A stretch of 64,000 bases of DNA from Narthecium ossifragum. Lineage: Eukaryota; Streptophyta; Magnoliopsida; Dioscoreales; Nartheciaceae. The notes below the pieces were generated by a model that was not told the DNA's origin, made no database searches, and saw only the letters and a list, made by a program, of their open reading frames with translations. Of the stretch, positions 1 to 10,743 are shown in pieces. Every line of letters starts with the position of its first letter. Position 1 is the first letter of the stretch. Location of the stretch: assembly GCA_963920575.1 (NCBI GenBank), contig OY986965.1, forward strand, positions 19,484,957-19,548,956, in the 5' to 3' direction. The position numbers and the translations under genes were made by a program.

Positions 1-426
1 ACTAATAGTTTCATCATTCTTCATGCAAAATAGTTCATACTCATGTACAAGCATACTTATCTTAGACTCTTTAACCCGGCTAGTTCCCTCATATGTAACC
101 TCAAGTTTATCCCATATCTCTTTTGCTGATTTGCATGTAGAGACCCTATTGAATTAACTAGGGCTAAGGGCATAAAATAGAAAGCTTTTGGCCTTGGCAT
201 TAGTTTGAAGGTTCTTGAGGTCAATTGGGGTGTAGTCACTCTTTATCTTTAAGACATCTTTCCCATAAACAATTTTAGTAGGGACATAAGGTCCATCCTC
301 TATTACTAGCCATGCCTCATAGTCCATTGATTGAACAAAAATTTCCTTTTTTGTTTTCCAGTAATTGTAGTTTGAATCATTGAAGTAGGGTGGCCTATTG
401 GTAGCTTGTCCCTCTATGTTTTTCAT
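1..426 (-). pseudogene. gag: Ty1/copia gag N-terminal fragment (SIRE-like element copia1)
   Basis: The minus strand encodes the start of a copia-type Gag (DUF4219/UBN2 class), the capsid protein that packages element RNA. The ATG at 426 opens a protein with 'RPPYFNDSNYNYWKTKKEIF' near its start, the usual W-K hallmark of this family. One in-frame TAA at 154-156 interrupts the frame after '..FYALSPS'. The same frame then continues past the stop with recognisable Gag sequence ('KEIWDKLEVTYEGTSRVKES') to the window edge at base 1. The gene therefore has a single nonsense codon in the visible part and is cut by the window. It lies 51 bp downstream of a primer binding site and LTR, as expected for the first gene. 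Confidence is high for family, moderate for the SIRE lineage. Confidence 0.85.
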
Positions 427-476
427 CTCTAGATAGGATCCTCTAAGGGTTGTTACACCACTAAATTAGAGACCTA

Positions 477-488
477 GCTCTGATACCA
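477..488 (-). other. Primer binding site of copia1 (initiator tRNA-Met)
   Basis: On the minus strand the bases read TGGTATCAGAGC, complementary to the 3' end of plant initiator tRNA-Met. Two bases separate it from the LTR. It fixes the orientation of copia1 (minus) and the inner edge of its 5' LTR. Confidence 0.92.
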
Positions 489-946
489 ATTGAAGGTCCA
501 ATAGGGGGTGAATTGGACCCTTTTTGAAAAACTAGATTGATGGAAAATTCAGATAGAAAAGATCTAACAGCTTGAATGCTTGTAAACGAAATGAAACTTA
601 ACTACAATAGCATGCAAGAATTAAATGAAGGAAGGGTTAGAGAGATAACACCGATTTATAGTGATTCGACCCAACTCTTGGTCTAAGTCCACTTCTCTCA
701 AGGCTCTCTTTGAGGTTCCACTACTTGCAAATCCTTTACAAGCTTTTCCTCCAAGCTTCCTGGTGCTTGGTGACCTTACAATCACAGCCACTTGCTGTTG
801 AACAACTCTCAAAATACTTCTTCACACTTGAAGAAGGTTTACAAAGGTTTTAGCTCAAAGGAGAATAAGTAGAAATCTTTTCTAGAACTTGCTCAGATGA
901 TCTCAATAATAATGATAAAAGTTGTAGCAAGTTTACATGAAGGAAC

Positions 947-955
947 TACTTATAG
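947..955 (-). promoter_or_regulatory. TATA-like box of copia1 LTR
   Basis: The minus strand reads CTATAAGTA about 80 bp downstream of the palindromic array. An equivalent CTATAAAAG occurs in the related LTR piece at about 23580, and TATAAGTAG in the copy at about 20723. Position in the LTR fits a U3 promoter. Confidence 0.5.
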
Positions 956-1037
956 ATTTCAACCAGCTCAACAATGAGCCCCAACGGCTCTCTGCAACTC
1001 TCCAACGGCTACTTTTTTACTCTGCGCGCTACTGGCG

Positions 1038-1537
1038 GTCGATCCATGCATCATCCGTCACGTATAAACAACTCAGCCTTTTTGCTCGACGGTCGATCCA
1101 CGCATCGTCCGTCACTCTCATGGTCGACCGTCACATCGTCCGTGAGCCTTTGTTACGAGAATAGCTTCCCAAGATCGATGCTCGGATCAACCGTTGCTAC
1201 TTGACTTTTCTTCATATATGCGCCACGGTCGATCGCCGCATCTACCGTCGCATCTTCCGTCAGCCTCTGTGAAGAAAAATGCTTCCCAGGGTCGATGCAC
1301 CGATCGACCCTCGCTTCTTCACATTCTTCATTAATGCGCCACAGTCGACCGCCGCATCGACCGCCGCATCGACCGTCGCATCGTCCGTCGGGCTCTGTGA
1401 AGAAAAACACTTCCCACGGTCGATACACCGATCGACCGTGAGCCAATACGCATATAGCCAAGTATGAAACATTCACCACGGTCGATCCATGGATCGACCG
1501 CCACATTCCCACGGTCGATCCTTGCATCGACCGTGAG
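1038..1537. repeat. GGTCGACC-type palindromic array in copia1 U3
   Basis: About 500 bp are packed with variants of GGTCGATCC, GGTCGACCG and CATCGTCCGTC. Three copies of a longer unit lie at about 1136-1198, 1256-1316 and 1383-1440. Each unit runs from CCGTCAGCCTCTGT through a GAAAAA tract and a CTTCCCAGGGTCGATGC segment to a final GATCGACCGT. The same unit recurs in other LTR families of this window. Open frames here on both strands are products of the repeat, not genes. Confidence 0.85.
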
Positions 1538-2309
1538 TACAAAAATAACTTAAATATTGAATTTAAGATTTCCAATTAAAGGGGTAATAAATGTTAAACA
1601 TAAATTTTATCATTTAATGTTTATTGGCATCATCAAAACAAGGTTAGGATCAAGATAATTTTACGACTTAGAATTAATTAGTTGAGTTATTTTCCTTGAA
1701 ATGGTAGTGACTAAATTAGTAGACAAAAGCTTGTGAGATTTTGAGCCTCTAGACTGACACATTCATATCAGTCTCACTATTTTCTTTAATGAGAGATATT
1801 CTTCCCTGGATTTGTTTCTTTAGAACTTGCTTTGATTCTATTCGAGGTCACATTGACACATGTATACATGAACATGATTAAGGCCATTTTTGTTTTAAGC
1901 TACATAAGCCAAATAGCCTACCTTGCAATTAATTTTTCCTTTTGCTAAACCCCTTTGAGCTTTATTGACTTCATTGTTAACCTACGTTACAAGCTTTAAA
2001 CCTGAAAAACAATGCCGTTACCCAAGCCATAAAACTAGTGGAGCATTGATCATCATTATGACATGTATGGGTGCAAAAGTTCAAGAGTGGGGGTGTTTGG
2101 ATTTGTGGTATGGCTATGATTGGTGAAGTGGAGTTTATTTTCATAATCAATTTGTGAGTATGTTGTTTCTGAAGAAAAAAAAAGAAAAAAAAGAAGAAAA
2201 AAAAGAAAAAAATCAGAAAAAGAAAAGAAGAAAAGAAAGTTAAGGAGGAAACTGTTTTTCATGTTACAAAATGTGTTTATGAATCCTCCTAATACTCCAA
2301 GAAAGGGGT

Positions 2310-2510
2310 ATGTTTATGTATGATCTCTACAAAGGTAGAAGTTTTTGCAAAAGATTGTTCACTATTTCAGTTAAAAAGTATTCCTTTGAGCAATCTCTTT
2401 GTCAATGTGGTAATGTTATATGGGTTGAGTATGTTAAAGCTAAGTTGAGGAAGTTGTTGAATGGAGTGATTGGTTGTACATGTCATATTGATGCATTTTT
2501 GCTCCATTAG
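2310..2510 (+). CDS. Small ORF conserved in element A and B 3' regions
   Basis: A 66-codon frame beginning MFMYDLYKGRSFCKRLFTIS lies between pol and the polypurine tract. Element B carries a 60-codon counterpart on the minus strand at 47247-47429 that starts the same way and stays similar until a shift near its end. Two copies sharing a start and most of the frame may mean a small accessory protein or simply shared ancestry of non-coding DNA. No domain is recognised. Athila-type elements often carry an extra ORF in this position, but this one is far shorter than a typical env-like gene. Confidence 0.2.
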   Translation: MFMYDLYKGRSFCKRLFTISVKKYSFEQSLCQCGNVIWVEYVKAKLRKLLNGVIGCTCHIDAFLLH

Positions 2511-2922
2511 TTTCATTGGCTTTTGAGCTACATTCCCAAATATTTCCCACCTTAATCCTGGACCCCATTACAACCTTTTGAAGTCCTTATGATTCGTGTT
2601 ATGCATGTGATTCTAGTGGTGGAGAATGAGAAGATATGCAAGCTTATGGTAGAATATTTTCATTGGAATGAATTTGAGTGAAATACATACCTTTCAAACA
2701 CATGAGAGTTGAGTGTTAATTTCCGTGAGGGTCTACTTATTTAGTATGCTTCATCTTCAAGTGGAAATGCTTACTGATTGATTTTTTAAGTTGTCTAAAA
2801 ATGTTTGCTCATGACGTGTTTATGAGTTTTGTGAAGAGCATGATTGTTCTTTGTTGATGGCGTTGCAACCTTGATATGTTGAGTAGAGTGAATTTTAGTT
2901 TTGCCCAAGGACGAGCAAAAGC

Positions 2923-2938
2923 TAAGTGTGGGGGAATT
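2923..2938 (+). other. Polypurine tract of element A
   Basis: The sequence TAAGTGTGGGGGAATT directly precedes the LTR start TGATGATG at 2939. Element B has the matching tract at 46805-46822 on the minus strand. It marks the site of plus-strand priming and the LTR edge. Confidence 0.85.
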
Positions 2939-3278
2939 TGATGATGATCCATAATGTTATATTTTTATTCCTTAATACTTAGTTTCCTGTGCTTATTTGG
3001 TACCTAAATACACTCATTATTCTTATATTTTGATTTAGGATGCAATTGAAGTCCTTAAGTTCGAAAAGAAGCTGAAAAGAGTATATGGATCAACTTTAAA
3101 CATTAAAGTGTACCTTCTCATGAAGAACCAGATGATGTACCATATATGATTGGAAAGCTCTCGAAGTCTAGTTTCTAGAGAATTTTACGGTTCATGATTC
3201 CGAGTTTCTTACAGGAAGTTACGGTAATTTTAGTACCGATGGCGCAGTCTGGATGGCAGAACAGTAAATACTCTGGAA

Positions 3279-3516
3279 AGTCCGATCGCTCCGACACCTA
3301 AAGTCCGATCGATCCGACTATGCAAAAACCTGACAGAACGTATACTTTTCAGCTGTACACAGTCCGATCGATCCCTCTATCCATCCTACTGAGTCCGATC
3401 GATCCGACACCTATAGTCCGATCGATCAGACTCGGGCGTAGCCAGAAATTGAAGATTTTGATGAGTCCGATCGATCCGACACCCATAGTGGGATCGATCC
3501 GACTTTCAAAGTGAAG
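3279..3516. repeat. CCGATCGATC-type array in LTR A
   Basis: At least seven AGTCCGATCGATCCGAC-like units lie at irregular spacing. Interspersed sequence includes a TGACAGAACGTAT segment that is also found in solo LTR S1 (about 13870) and in element B. The array ends about 45 bp upstream of the TATA box. Confidence 0.85.
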
Positions 3517-3562
3517 AAAATCAACGGTTTTGATCTAATCCGAGGATGGATACACTTAAGGC

Positions 3563-3570
3563 TATAAATA
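3563..3570 (+). promoter_or_regulatory. TATA box of LTR A
   Basis: TATAAATA follows the array and precedes the R region. The matching TATAAATA in element B lies on the minus strand at 45969-45976 and 54723-54730. Confidence 0.6.
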
Positions 3571-4467
3571 GGACACTTTCTAGGGTTTGAGGGGGGATTC
3601 CTAGACACTTTTGGCTGCCCTTTCTACTCTTTTATATTTTTTCTAGATTTTCTCTTGCTTTATGGAATCTTTTGGAGTATTGTTCTCGATGGCCCTGCGT
3701 GGCTAAATCTTGATCCTTGGTCGAGGAAACTGAAACCTCGGAATCAATGAAACTGTGAGATCTAATTTGTTTTTATTGTTCAGTTTATACTTGAGTATTG
3801 AATGTTCTTCTGTGATTAAATATTCATGATTGTCTTGTCTAATTGCTAGGAGGCCTACTAGTTTATTATTCATGGTGATTTACTGCTAGGTTGGATATCA
3901 AATCCGTAATTGTTTGATCCCTCTAATCTGTGAAGCAACTAAGATCTATTGATTTACTGCGTTTTAGAGATTAATAGATCTTAGGAAGAATATTTGACTA
4001 GATTAAATGCAACCGCCTGTGCTTGTGTTGTTTAGCTTCATCGATCTCCCTATTCTTAAGGCTGCTAGTAGATTAAATCTACAGCGCGTGTCGTAGGTTG
4101 TTTAATAATTAGGGTTAATTGGATCGCTTGTTTCTAATTAACTATGATTGAGGAGAGATCCGAATTTAATTCGAACGATGAATATTCATGGTATAAATTG
4201 ATTGATACTTGCATCGATGATCAGTTGTTGGATTCCAATGGTGGATGTTGACTCAGACCAAGGTTTATTTTCTTGATTTAATTCAATTCTTCACTTTAGA
4301 TGATTTCTTTACTGTTTTCCTCACGTTTAAAACCCCCCATCTTTGTTCACTAAGTACAAAACTAGGCTAAACACTCTTTGTGGGATCGACTCAAACTTGC
4401 ACTACTAAATTTATCTTAAGGAGTATTGGTTTTATTTTTGAGTGCCTGCGACAGCACATCATCATGA

Positions 4468-5175
4468 AGGATCGATCCTTCCCTAGGGAAAGATCGATCA
4501 TTCATAAATCAGTTCGTTTGCCTATAAAGCAGACGAGACTTTCTTCCTTGAATCCTTTTGAAATCCGGAGATCTGAGCTCAGATCTGGCGATTTTTGAAG
4601 GTGTTTGAGGACGATCCAAGGCCTGGTAGCTTGGATTGAAGCTGCTCTTGCTTAGGTAGGGATTCATACCTACAATCATTTCGGGTTTTTGGTTTTTCTG
4701 GTTTGATTATGTTCTTTTGCTTAGATCTGTAGATATGGATGTTGGTTTTTCGTGATTTCACCGGTTTTGGACTCGTGGGATCTTGATCTATCATATCCCA
4801 GAGTTTGGTTAAGTTTGGATGTATCTTCCGGCGGTATTTCTCGCCGGAAGTACGCCGGAGAACCCATCCGGATCGATCCTTCTAGGGGAAGGATCGATCC
4901 CTCTGGGTTGGTCATGTTGCGCCCGATGAAGGATCGATCCTCTGCTTGGAGAAGATCGATCCTGGGTCTTGGGTAGCATGGTTACCCTACGTCGCGAGGA
5001 AGATCGATCTTCCTGGGAGGAAGGATCGATCTTTCTTGGCGCGACGAGAAGGGTGCCCTCTGCCTCGAGAGAGATCGATCTTCCTGGGAGGAAAGATCGA
5101 TCTTGTTTAGCTCGACAGTGAGGGAAGCTCACTGTTATTTAAAAGATCGATCTTTTATTAGGAAAAGATCGATCC
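4468..5175. repeat. GATCGATC hairpin arrays in G1-1 5' LTR
   Basis: Paired AGGATCGATCC or AGATCGATCT units separated by short spacers form foldbacks. Clear examples are 5001-5032 and 5072-5104, each with the arms AGATCGATCTTCCT and AGGAA(G/A)GATCGATCT around GGG. A first pair at 4468-4500 precedes the TATA box; the remaining pairs at 4868-5175 lie downstream of it. Equivalent pairs occur in the 3' LTR (16952-17032, 17399-17430, 18905-19085), in D and near 62850-63080. Confidence 0.85.
4523..4528 (+). promoter_or_regulatory. TATA box of G1-1 5' LTR
   Basis: TATAAA in CCTATAAAGC follows the first GATCGATC pair. The 3' LTR has TATATAA at 17050 in the same relative place. Confidence 0.5.
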
Positions 5176-6267
5176 TTTAGTAGCAGAGAGGATTTTTTCA
5201 AGGCTTTTGCCCGTGGGGCTTGGTATGTCGGTTTTCATTACCGCTTTATACCTTGTACATATGTTTAAGCATGTTAGTCCTATAATAGGGCAATAGTGAA
5301 CCGGGGGGAGTGATTACTCCCAAGATGTTTAGAATAAACGGGCGGGTAGCCTTACAACTTTCCCTAGCCTTGCATGTATGTGTGCGCCAAGGGCTTTATC
5401 TGTTATTTCTGTGAGCTGGTGTTTGCGGGGATGCTTCCCGATGCAGGTGTTGTGGTGGACTGCTGGCAGTTGGTGGTGGTACCACTGCAGCAGTTCCTAG
5501 ACCTTACTTACATGTTCACCACCCCGGGCCGGCAGGGTGTCGTGCCCAAACCTTGTTAATTATATCATCACATATTGTTGCATGCTTACATGTATTATCC
5601 TGCGCATGTCCATAGCATGCATTGTGTTGTGCATTAGTTGCATCTGTGTAGGGCGTTACCGATCCGGGGCTTTCGGGTAGCCCGGATCTAACTCTAGGAC
5701 CGTTGCGGGTAGCTTGGTCCAGGATTCGATTTGTAGTATTCAGTCGATTTCGATGATAGGGTTAGATGAACTGAATACATGTTGTTTGAGGTTTAGAGGT
5801 CGTGTCGGCCTCGAGCCGAGTGTTGAGGTGTAACCGGTGTCCGGTTCACTGTCTCTTTGGTAGGGGATGCCTACTCAGCGGTGTTGGTTGCCCGCCTAGC
5901 AGTTTTGGTTTCCTGTTAGTGAGATGGCAGTGCTGGTTTCCTGCCTCGCTGAGGGCGACCCAGTATGGGACCAGTTCAACTGGGGACCATGACTGAGGCC
6001 TCCTTTCAGGGACACGCGGTGGAATTATGGGACCCCTTTGTACACCCAGCCTTTGCTTGAGGGTGACACTGTTGTGTTCCCTCCCTTGTGAGTGTCGTAG
6101 TGTAGTGTCCCTACTGAGCTTAGTGCTCACTACTACCCGGGCTGTGTTTTGCAGGTGCTGGCGCTAGCTCTTCTTCGGTCACCCCTACCGGGCCGGTGTT
6201 TGGAGACGTGGCGGCGTCTGGCGGTGCTTGAGGAGCAGCGATCTCTGTTTTTACCTTTTGTTATAGA

Positions 6268-6295
6268 CTAGGGAATGCCCGTGCCTACGACACGG
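6268..6295 (-). other. Helitron 3' terminal hairpin and CTAG end
   Basis: On the minus strand CCGTG (6295-6291) pairs with CACGG (6283-6279) around a 7-base loop. Seven bases further comes CTAG (6271-6268), the conserved 3' end of Helitrons. Confidence 0.85.
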
Positions 6296-8764
6296 ATATT
6301 TAAGATTTTTTAAAAAAAAATTTGACAAAACCACCCCTATACCAAGGGCTAAATGAGACACCTGTACAACATTCATCGAATACAAAAATTAAAATGAGCG
6401 AACATTGTCCCCACAAACCATACAAATAACTTCTTCAAATACAGCATTATCCCCTTAAACCACAACTTCAAAAGAAAACAAATACACAGATTATGATTTC
6501 ACAATAATCCAACTAAATGCATGTCCAACTCTCCGTAGCTCTCGGAAATGTTTGCGTATCAAACTGTATGCATGTCCATTTCCAGAAGCAAGAGAACTGC
6601 ACAATAATCAAAAGAATTAAAAATTATCTTCATGTATTGGAAGAGGTTATTGGTGGCTAGGAGATATAAATAGTATGCAAACGATAAAAAGAACATGAGA
6701 ATGAAAACACATTATATGTTAAGATCGTGTGTTAAGCAACTGAAAGAGCCAAAAAAATCTCTAATTGGAATGTGAATACATAGAGTACTAACAACCAAAA
6801 GCAAGATAATTCCTCAACTTTAAAACAAACTAATTGCTTGGAAGAGTCAAGAATCAAGTATATATTGTCTTATGAGATAAATAGATTCGTGGAATTTCAG
6901 CTCATCTTTGTACTATGGTGGTCAAGACTTCTGTTCAAAACCCATCCACGCAGAGTTCTGGAAACAAATATACAGTAAGCCAAATCTTGGAAATTGACAA
7001 AAATTACATGATGGGTTGGTTTTTGGTATTACAGTTACATAACCCTTTTAAAATCAGCATAAAAGGATATAATGATTTTACACATTAAAAGCCATTCATA
7101 TCCTTTTATGTAGAACTTTTGTTTCATGTTCTTCCAAGCAATTGATATTCCTATGGCCACTATTAGAAATCAAGCCATCCTTCTTGAAAATTAATTTCTT
7201 TTCAAAACAATGTATGCCAATTCAGGAAAGAAACAGCCATGAAATAGTATAAGTTCTTGAGTTTCCATCATATCAAAGTAAATACGACGCACCCAACATA
7301 ATGTTGTATACACTAACTTTACTTGGTAATTATTCATGATCCCCTAACTTCAATGCGGAAAAAAATTCAAATTACTTGGAAGAATTTGGTGAGGACGGTT
7401 TCCTTGAGCTGCAAGAGAGCTTCAGAGTTGTTTCTTCCAAACAATTTGATCTAGCCATCGCTGCATTTCTATAGAACCATAAGCTACACATCATTTCAGT
7501 GAACAGAGAAGTTTTCTCAAATTCTATTCTTGACTGCCATTCTGCTATTTTTGTCCAAACTCAATGACAGATAAAGAGAGAGAGAGAGAGAATCTGAAGT
7601 AAAACTTCTTTTTAATACCTTAGAATATAGTGTGATTATTTTATGCAAGCTTGTAAAGGCCTTTAGGATCTCTCGTCTCACATACATCCAAAGGCATATT
7701 CATATAAACCTCGAAATAAAGTAACATGTCAGTCTTGATAAAAAAAATGCCAGTTACTTTACCCTGTTATTGGCTTATTGCATAAATTCCTATGTATTGC
7801 CTACATAGTCCACACCCTAAAAGCAGGTTGCATTCAGAATAAAAACCAAGAATTCTCCAATCAAATTCATATGTAAGGCTCATAGCATAAGCATACTTCA
7901 CATTTTATTAAAAAGCAGCTAGAAAAATGCCAGTGCAAAGTGCAGGAGACAATTTATTTTTTCCACTCTCTTCGGTTATAACATTCAAAAGGGAAAGCAA
8001 AGTTTGGATACCAATCGAGTTTCTACTAAAGTAGCAAAGAGCAAATATCTCCACTAAGATGTTGCAGAAGAGATCATATCCATTTGTCCACCTGTCATTT
8101 TCTCTGCTTTCTCTCCACGCTCACCTGATTTTTCAAGTACAGGGAAAATGGATTCAGTGGAAAAACAGATAGGCGGAAGTGCCTCCATGATCAGGGATGT
8201 TGAAGTAACTATAGCAGATAGAATGACATTTTTTTGTTATAATCCCAAATCCCCATGAAATGAATCAGTGGAAAGAAAACATATTGACATGATCAGTCTG
8301 AAAATGAGGAAAATAGATTATATGTACAACATCACTGAGGTCAGGCTTTAGTTTAAACAGCAAAACTTATAATGTGAGTGGACCTATATTTTGAGAAAAC
8401 AATGTAACTAAAGGTCTTTCATGTATTGTGCCTTACCTGTACGAACTCTAATTATATCTGAAACAGGTGTCACTGCACAAAAAAGAGCGATAATTAGAAT
8501 ATGATCTTTGCCTCATCAGAAAGTTCCTTCAACTCAACATTTTTATAATGGAATTCAAATTATACTGAAAAAACTGCAGATCATTCAAATCATATTAAAG
8601 GAATTGTCACAGCCTGAACATCTGGTCTTCATACAACTGAAAAGATAAGCAACTAAAATTCGACATAGCTGAAATAAAAGACAAATAAAAAGAGACTCGA
8701 CCGACTATAAACTGACTCAAAAACAAAAAATTCAAGCATCATCAATCCATAAGCTCACTGGTCG

Positions 8765-9060
8765 GCATATGCTTAGCAGTGATAACTATCATCGTAATCA
8801 AACAAAATTACACAGATAAAGCAGTGCTAATAAATATCAAAACTGAAACATCTGCTTTTACCTCATCAATTTTAGCAGTGGCAATAGATACCAAATACGC
8901 TGATAAAGCAGTAGTAATAAAACCAAACCATGTATTTACCTAATGAATTTTAGCAGCATCCTCTAAACAGGACCTAATCAAAGTGAAGCAGTGGTAATAA
9001 AAAACAAACTATGAAATTTACCTTATGGATGTTAGCAGCATCCTCTATAGAGCACCTAGT
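8765..9060. repeat. Imperfect ~80-90-bp repeats inside the Helitron
   Basis: TTAGCAGTG or TTAGCAGCATCCTCT recurs at about 8871, 8950 and 9037, followed each time by GAAGCAGTGGTAATAA-like sequence; a weaker unit lies near 8773. Several units contain ACCTnATnnATTTTAGCAG, resembling splice-site context, but I see no reading frame. Confidence 0.6.
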
Positions 9061-9479
9061 TAATGCTTCAAGCAGAAAGAAATCCAGAACATGACTCCTT
9101 TTGTCAAACAAAGGAAGGGTAGAAATCAAGTCAGCTTGGGCATACATCGATCAAAAAACCCATACAAAAAAAACCCATACAATAGTCAACGGCAGCCACA
9201 AAGTGAAATCAAGTAGAAATCAAGTAGCTGAGAGAGCAGGGGGGTTGGATCGGGGAAGTGTGCCAAGCTACCTGCATTTGTGAAGTGTGCCAAGCCGAGC
9301 TGTGCCAAGCTTCACCGCCCAATAGTTCCTGTAGAAGACGAAGGAGTCAGCCAAGAACGAAGGACAAAGAAGGAAGGAACAGAGCAAGGCAACAAAAAAA
9401 AAAGGGGGAGAAGAAGAACAATCGGAGGCAACGAAAGAGAAAGAAGATAGAAGGGAAAAAATAGAAGAAAAGGGTGTTG

Positions 9480-10330
9480 CCAGTCCTCACCTAAGCTGCG
9501 CCAAACCTTCCTCCTCCGACGCCGTCCAAGTCGTTACCGTTACCAATGTTGGGATCCACCATCTTCTTCACCGCATGCTTCTTCCTCTCTTCGGGGGTTT
9601 GGATCGGGGAAGAGGAGAGGGAAGAGGAGGGGGGGTGGGTTTGGGGGTTTGGGGGTTTGGATCGGGGAAGAGGAAGGAGAGGGGGAGAGGGGTTGGTGGT
9701 ACTTGCTGCCACCGTCGGGCGTGGCGTCGGACGACGGCGAGGTCGATGGCGTCGTGGGCGGGTTGGGCGGTCGGGGATGGCGCGGCTGAGGGCGAGGTTG
9801 GCGTGGGGAGAGGAGAGGGGATGGGTGAGGGGAAAGAGAGGGAGACGAGAGGGGATGGGTGAGGGGAAAGAGAGGGAGGTTGAGGATATCACAGATCTCG
9901 ACGTTCATCGCCCAATCCGGACCGATCAGCAAGTCGCTGGTCGCCCTCTCCACCAGCGAGCCCGCCATGGATCCGCCCCAAGCTCGGCTTCAAGATCCAA
10001 CGGCTAGATCGTTGATCGCTGCTTAGATTTGGATCGCAAGAGGGGAGAGAGAAGTGTCCACGAACAGAGAAGAGTGGTCTGGCGGAAGAACTCCTGCTCC
10101 TCGGGGTTGTCGCCGAGGTCAAGGGAGGTGGTCGCCGGGGTTGAGGGAGACACCGGAGAGAAAGAGAAGAGAAGAGAGGGAGATGGGAGATGATCGCCGG
10201 GGTGCTCGGGGTGGTCGCCGGTGTCGAGGGGAATGGAGAAGAGAGGGAGACGGAAGATGGGAGAAGAGAGAGGCGGATGGGATGGCTGTGTGTCCCTGCC
10301 TCTCTACGTTCTCTCTCCTTTTCAAAACCG
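9480..10330 (-). other. GC-rich, gene-like captured segment in the Helitron
   Basis: Base composition changes abruptly from AT-rich to GC-rich, with a strongly purine-rich plus strand. On the minus strand a short frame '[18 protein letters not shown]' (from about 9567) ends at TAG overlapping a consensus donor (AG|GTGAGG near 9490), as in a captured first exon. The motif GTCGCCGGGG recurs near 10130, 10190 and 10210. No protein family is recognised, and the long frames seen on both strands are largely a product of composition. Helitrons commonly pick up host gene fragments, which is the inferred origin. Confidence 0.4.
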
Positions 10331-10743
10331 GCTGAGATTTCGAGGGTGTGAAAATTTGAGCGGGAGTTTTGAGGGGAACCAGCTTTTGGCTGTGGATCTC
10401 AAAGCCAATGATGAGATCTGGACCGTTAGATGTTTTTATAGGCAAATCCTGATCACTCTTTATGTTTTATAGGGGGGACATTTCAAAAACCGTCCTTCTT
10501 TATATAATAGATAGTCTCATATGGGATTGATAAATGTATCATTTTTCCCCGTTTTGAGGTTTTATATTATATATCAGTTCAGTCTTTGAGTTCGTGAATG
10601 ATTGTATAATACAAGATGATTAAGAATTGCTAGGGTAACCACTACGATTAGAGGGAAACCTCACCAAAATTTCCGCAGTAGGATAGGTTCCGTTTCGCGT
10701 CGCCCGGCCCGATTGGGCCTACGCGGGTCGGGGCGCGACAACT

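Larger units (their letters stand above)
491..1653 (-). mobile_element. 5' LTR of copia1 (SIRE-like)
   Basis: The plus strand begins TGAAGGTCCAAT next to the primer binding site and ends around GGTTAGGATCAA. A second copy at 20361-21335 aligns over most of the length. That copy shows the true outer end is TGTTGATCC on the minus strand, so copia1 has lost or mutated its outermost two or so bases. Downstream sequence from 1654 on is Athila-like element A, so copia1 inserted into A. The left target duplication is outside the window. The LTR holds a palindromic array (1038-1537) upstream of a TATA-like box (947-955). Confidence 0.85.
1654..4461 (+). mobile_element. Athila-like element A, 3' portion
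   Basis: The segment matches the 3' untranslated region, polypurine tract and LTR of element B (46805-48100 and 45079-46804) read in reverse complement. It is cut on the left by copia1. Its LTR ends TGATGATG...CACATCA. A lies within the 5' LTR of G1-1: sequence right of 4461 (TCATGAAGGATCGATCC) is matched intact in the solo LTR D near 39030, giving TCATG as the expected target duplication, with the other copy left of the window. No pol remains in the window. Confidence 0.8.
2939..4461 (+). repeat. 3' LTR of element A
   Basis: The 1,523-bp LTR starts TGATGATGATCCATAATG and ends GCCTGCGACAGCACATCA. It shares ends and R/U5 sequence with the two LTRs of element B (1,726 bp each), and is shorter mainly in the repeat-rich U3. 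It contains a CCGATCGATCGG-type array at 3279-3516 and TATAAATA at 3563-3570. Confidence 0.88.
6268..10511 (-). mobile_element. Helitron (4,244 bp), minus strand
   Basis: Read on the minus strand the element begins TCTATTATATAAAGAAGG after a host A and ends with a GC hairpin followed by CTAG before a host T, the hallmark of Helitron insertion between A and T without target duplication. Removing 6268-10511 restores the flanking LTR in agreement with the 3' LTR near 20125. No RepHel protein is visible, so it is non-autonomous. Its 5' part (9480-10330) is GC-rich and resembles captured gene sequence; 6300-9090 is AT-rich with no ORF over 60 codons. Confidence 0.85.
4462..10740 (+). repeat. 5' LTR of G1-1, split by a Helitron
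   Basis: The LTR sequence occupies 4462-6267 and 10512-10740 and matches 17000-17446 and 18891-20360 of the 3' LTR. It ends GGTCGGGGCGCGACA directly before the primer binding site. It carries GGATCGATCC-type hairpin arrays (4468-5175) and a TATAAA at 4523-4528. The stretch 5200-6260 is ordinary LTR sequence with no gene. Confidence 0.85.

Noticed and set aside
1038..1537. Regular short repeats that could suggest a CRISPR array
   Set aside because: Unit and spacer lengths vary, units are palindromic LTR motifs, no cas genes exist and the DNA is clearly plant nuclear.
5846..6130. 94-codon minus frame in the G1-1 5' LTR
   Set aside because: Ordinary LTR sequence; the aligned 3' LTR does not keep it.
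9491..10472. Several 80-150-codon frames on both strands of the Helitron GC-rich part
   Set aside because: They overlap in all frames, reflect composition (R/G-rich one way, P/S-rich the other) and show no domain. I kept only a low-confidence note on a possible captured exon.
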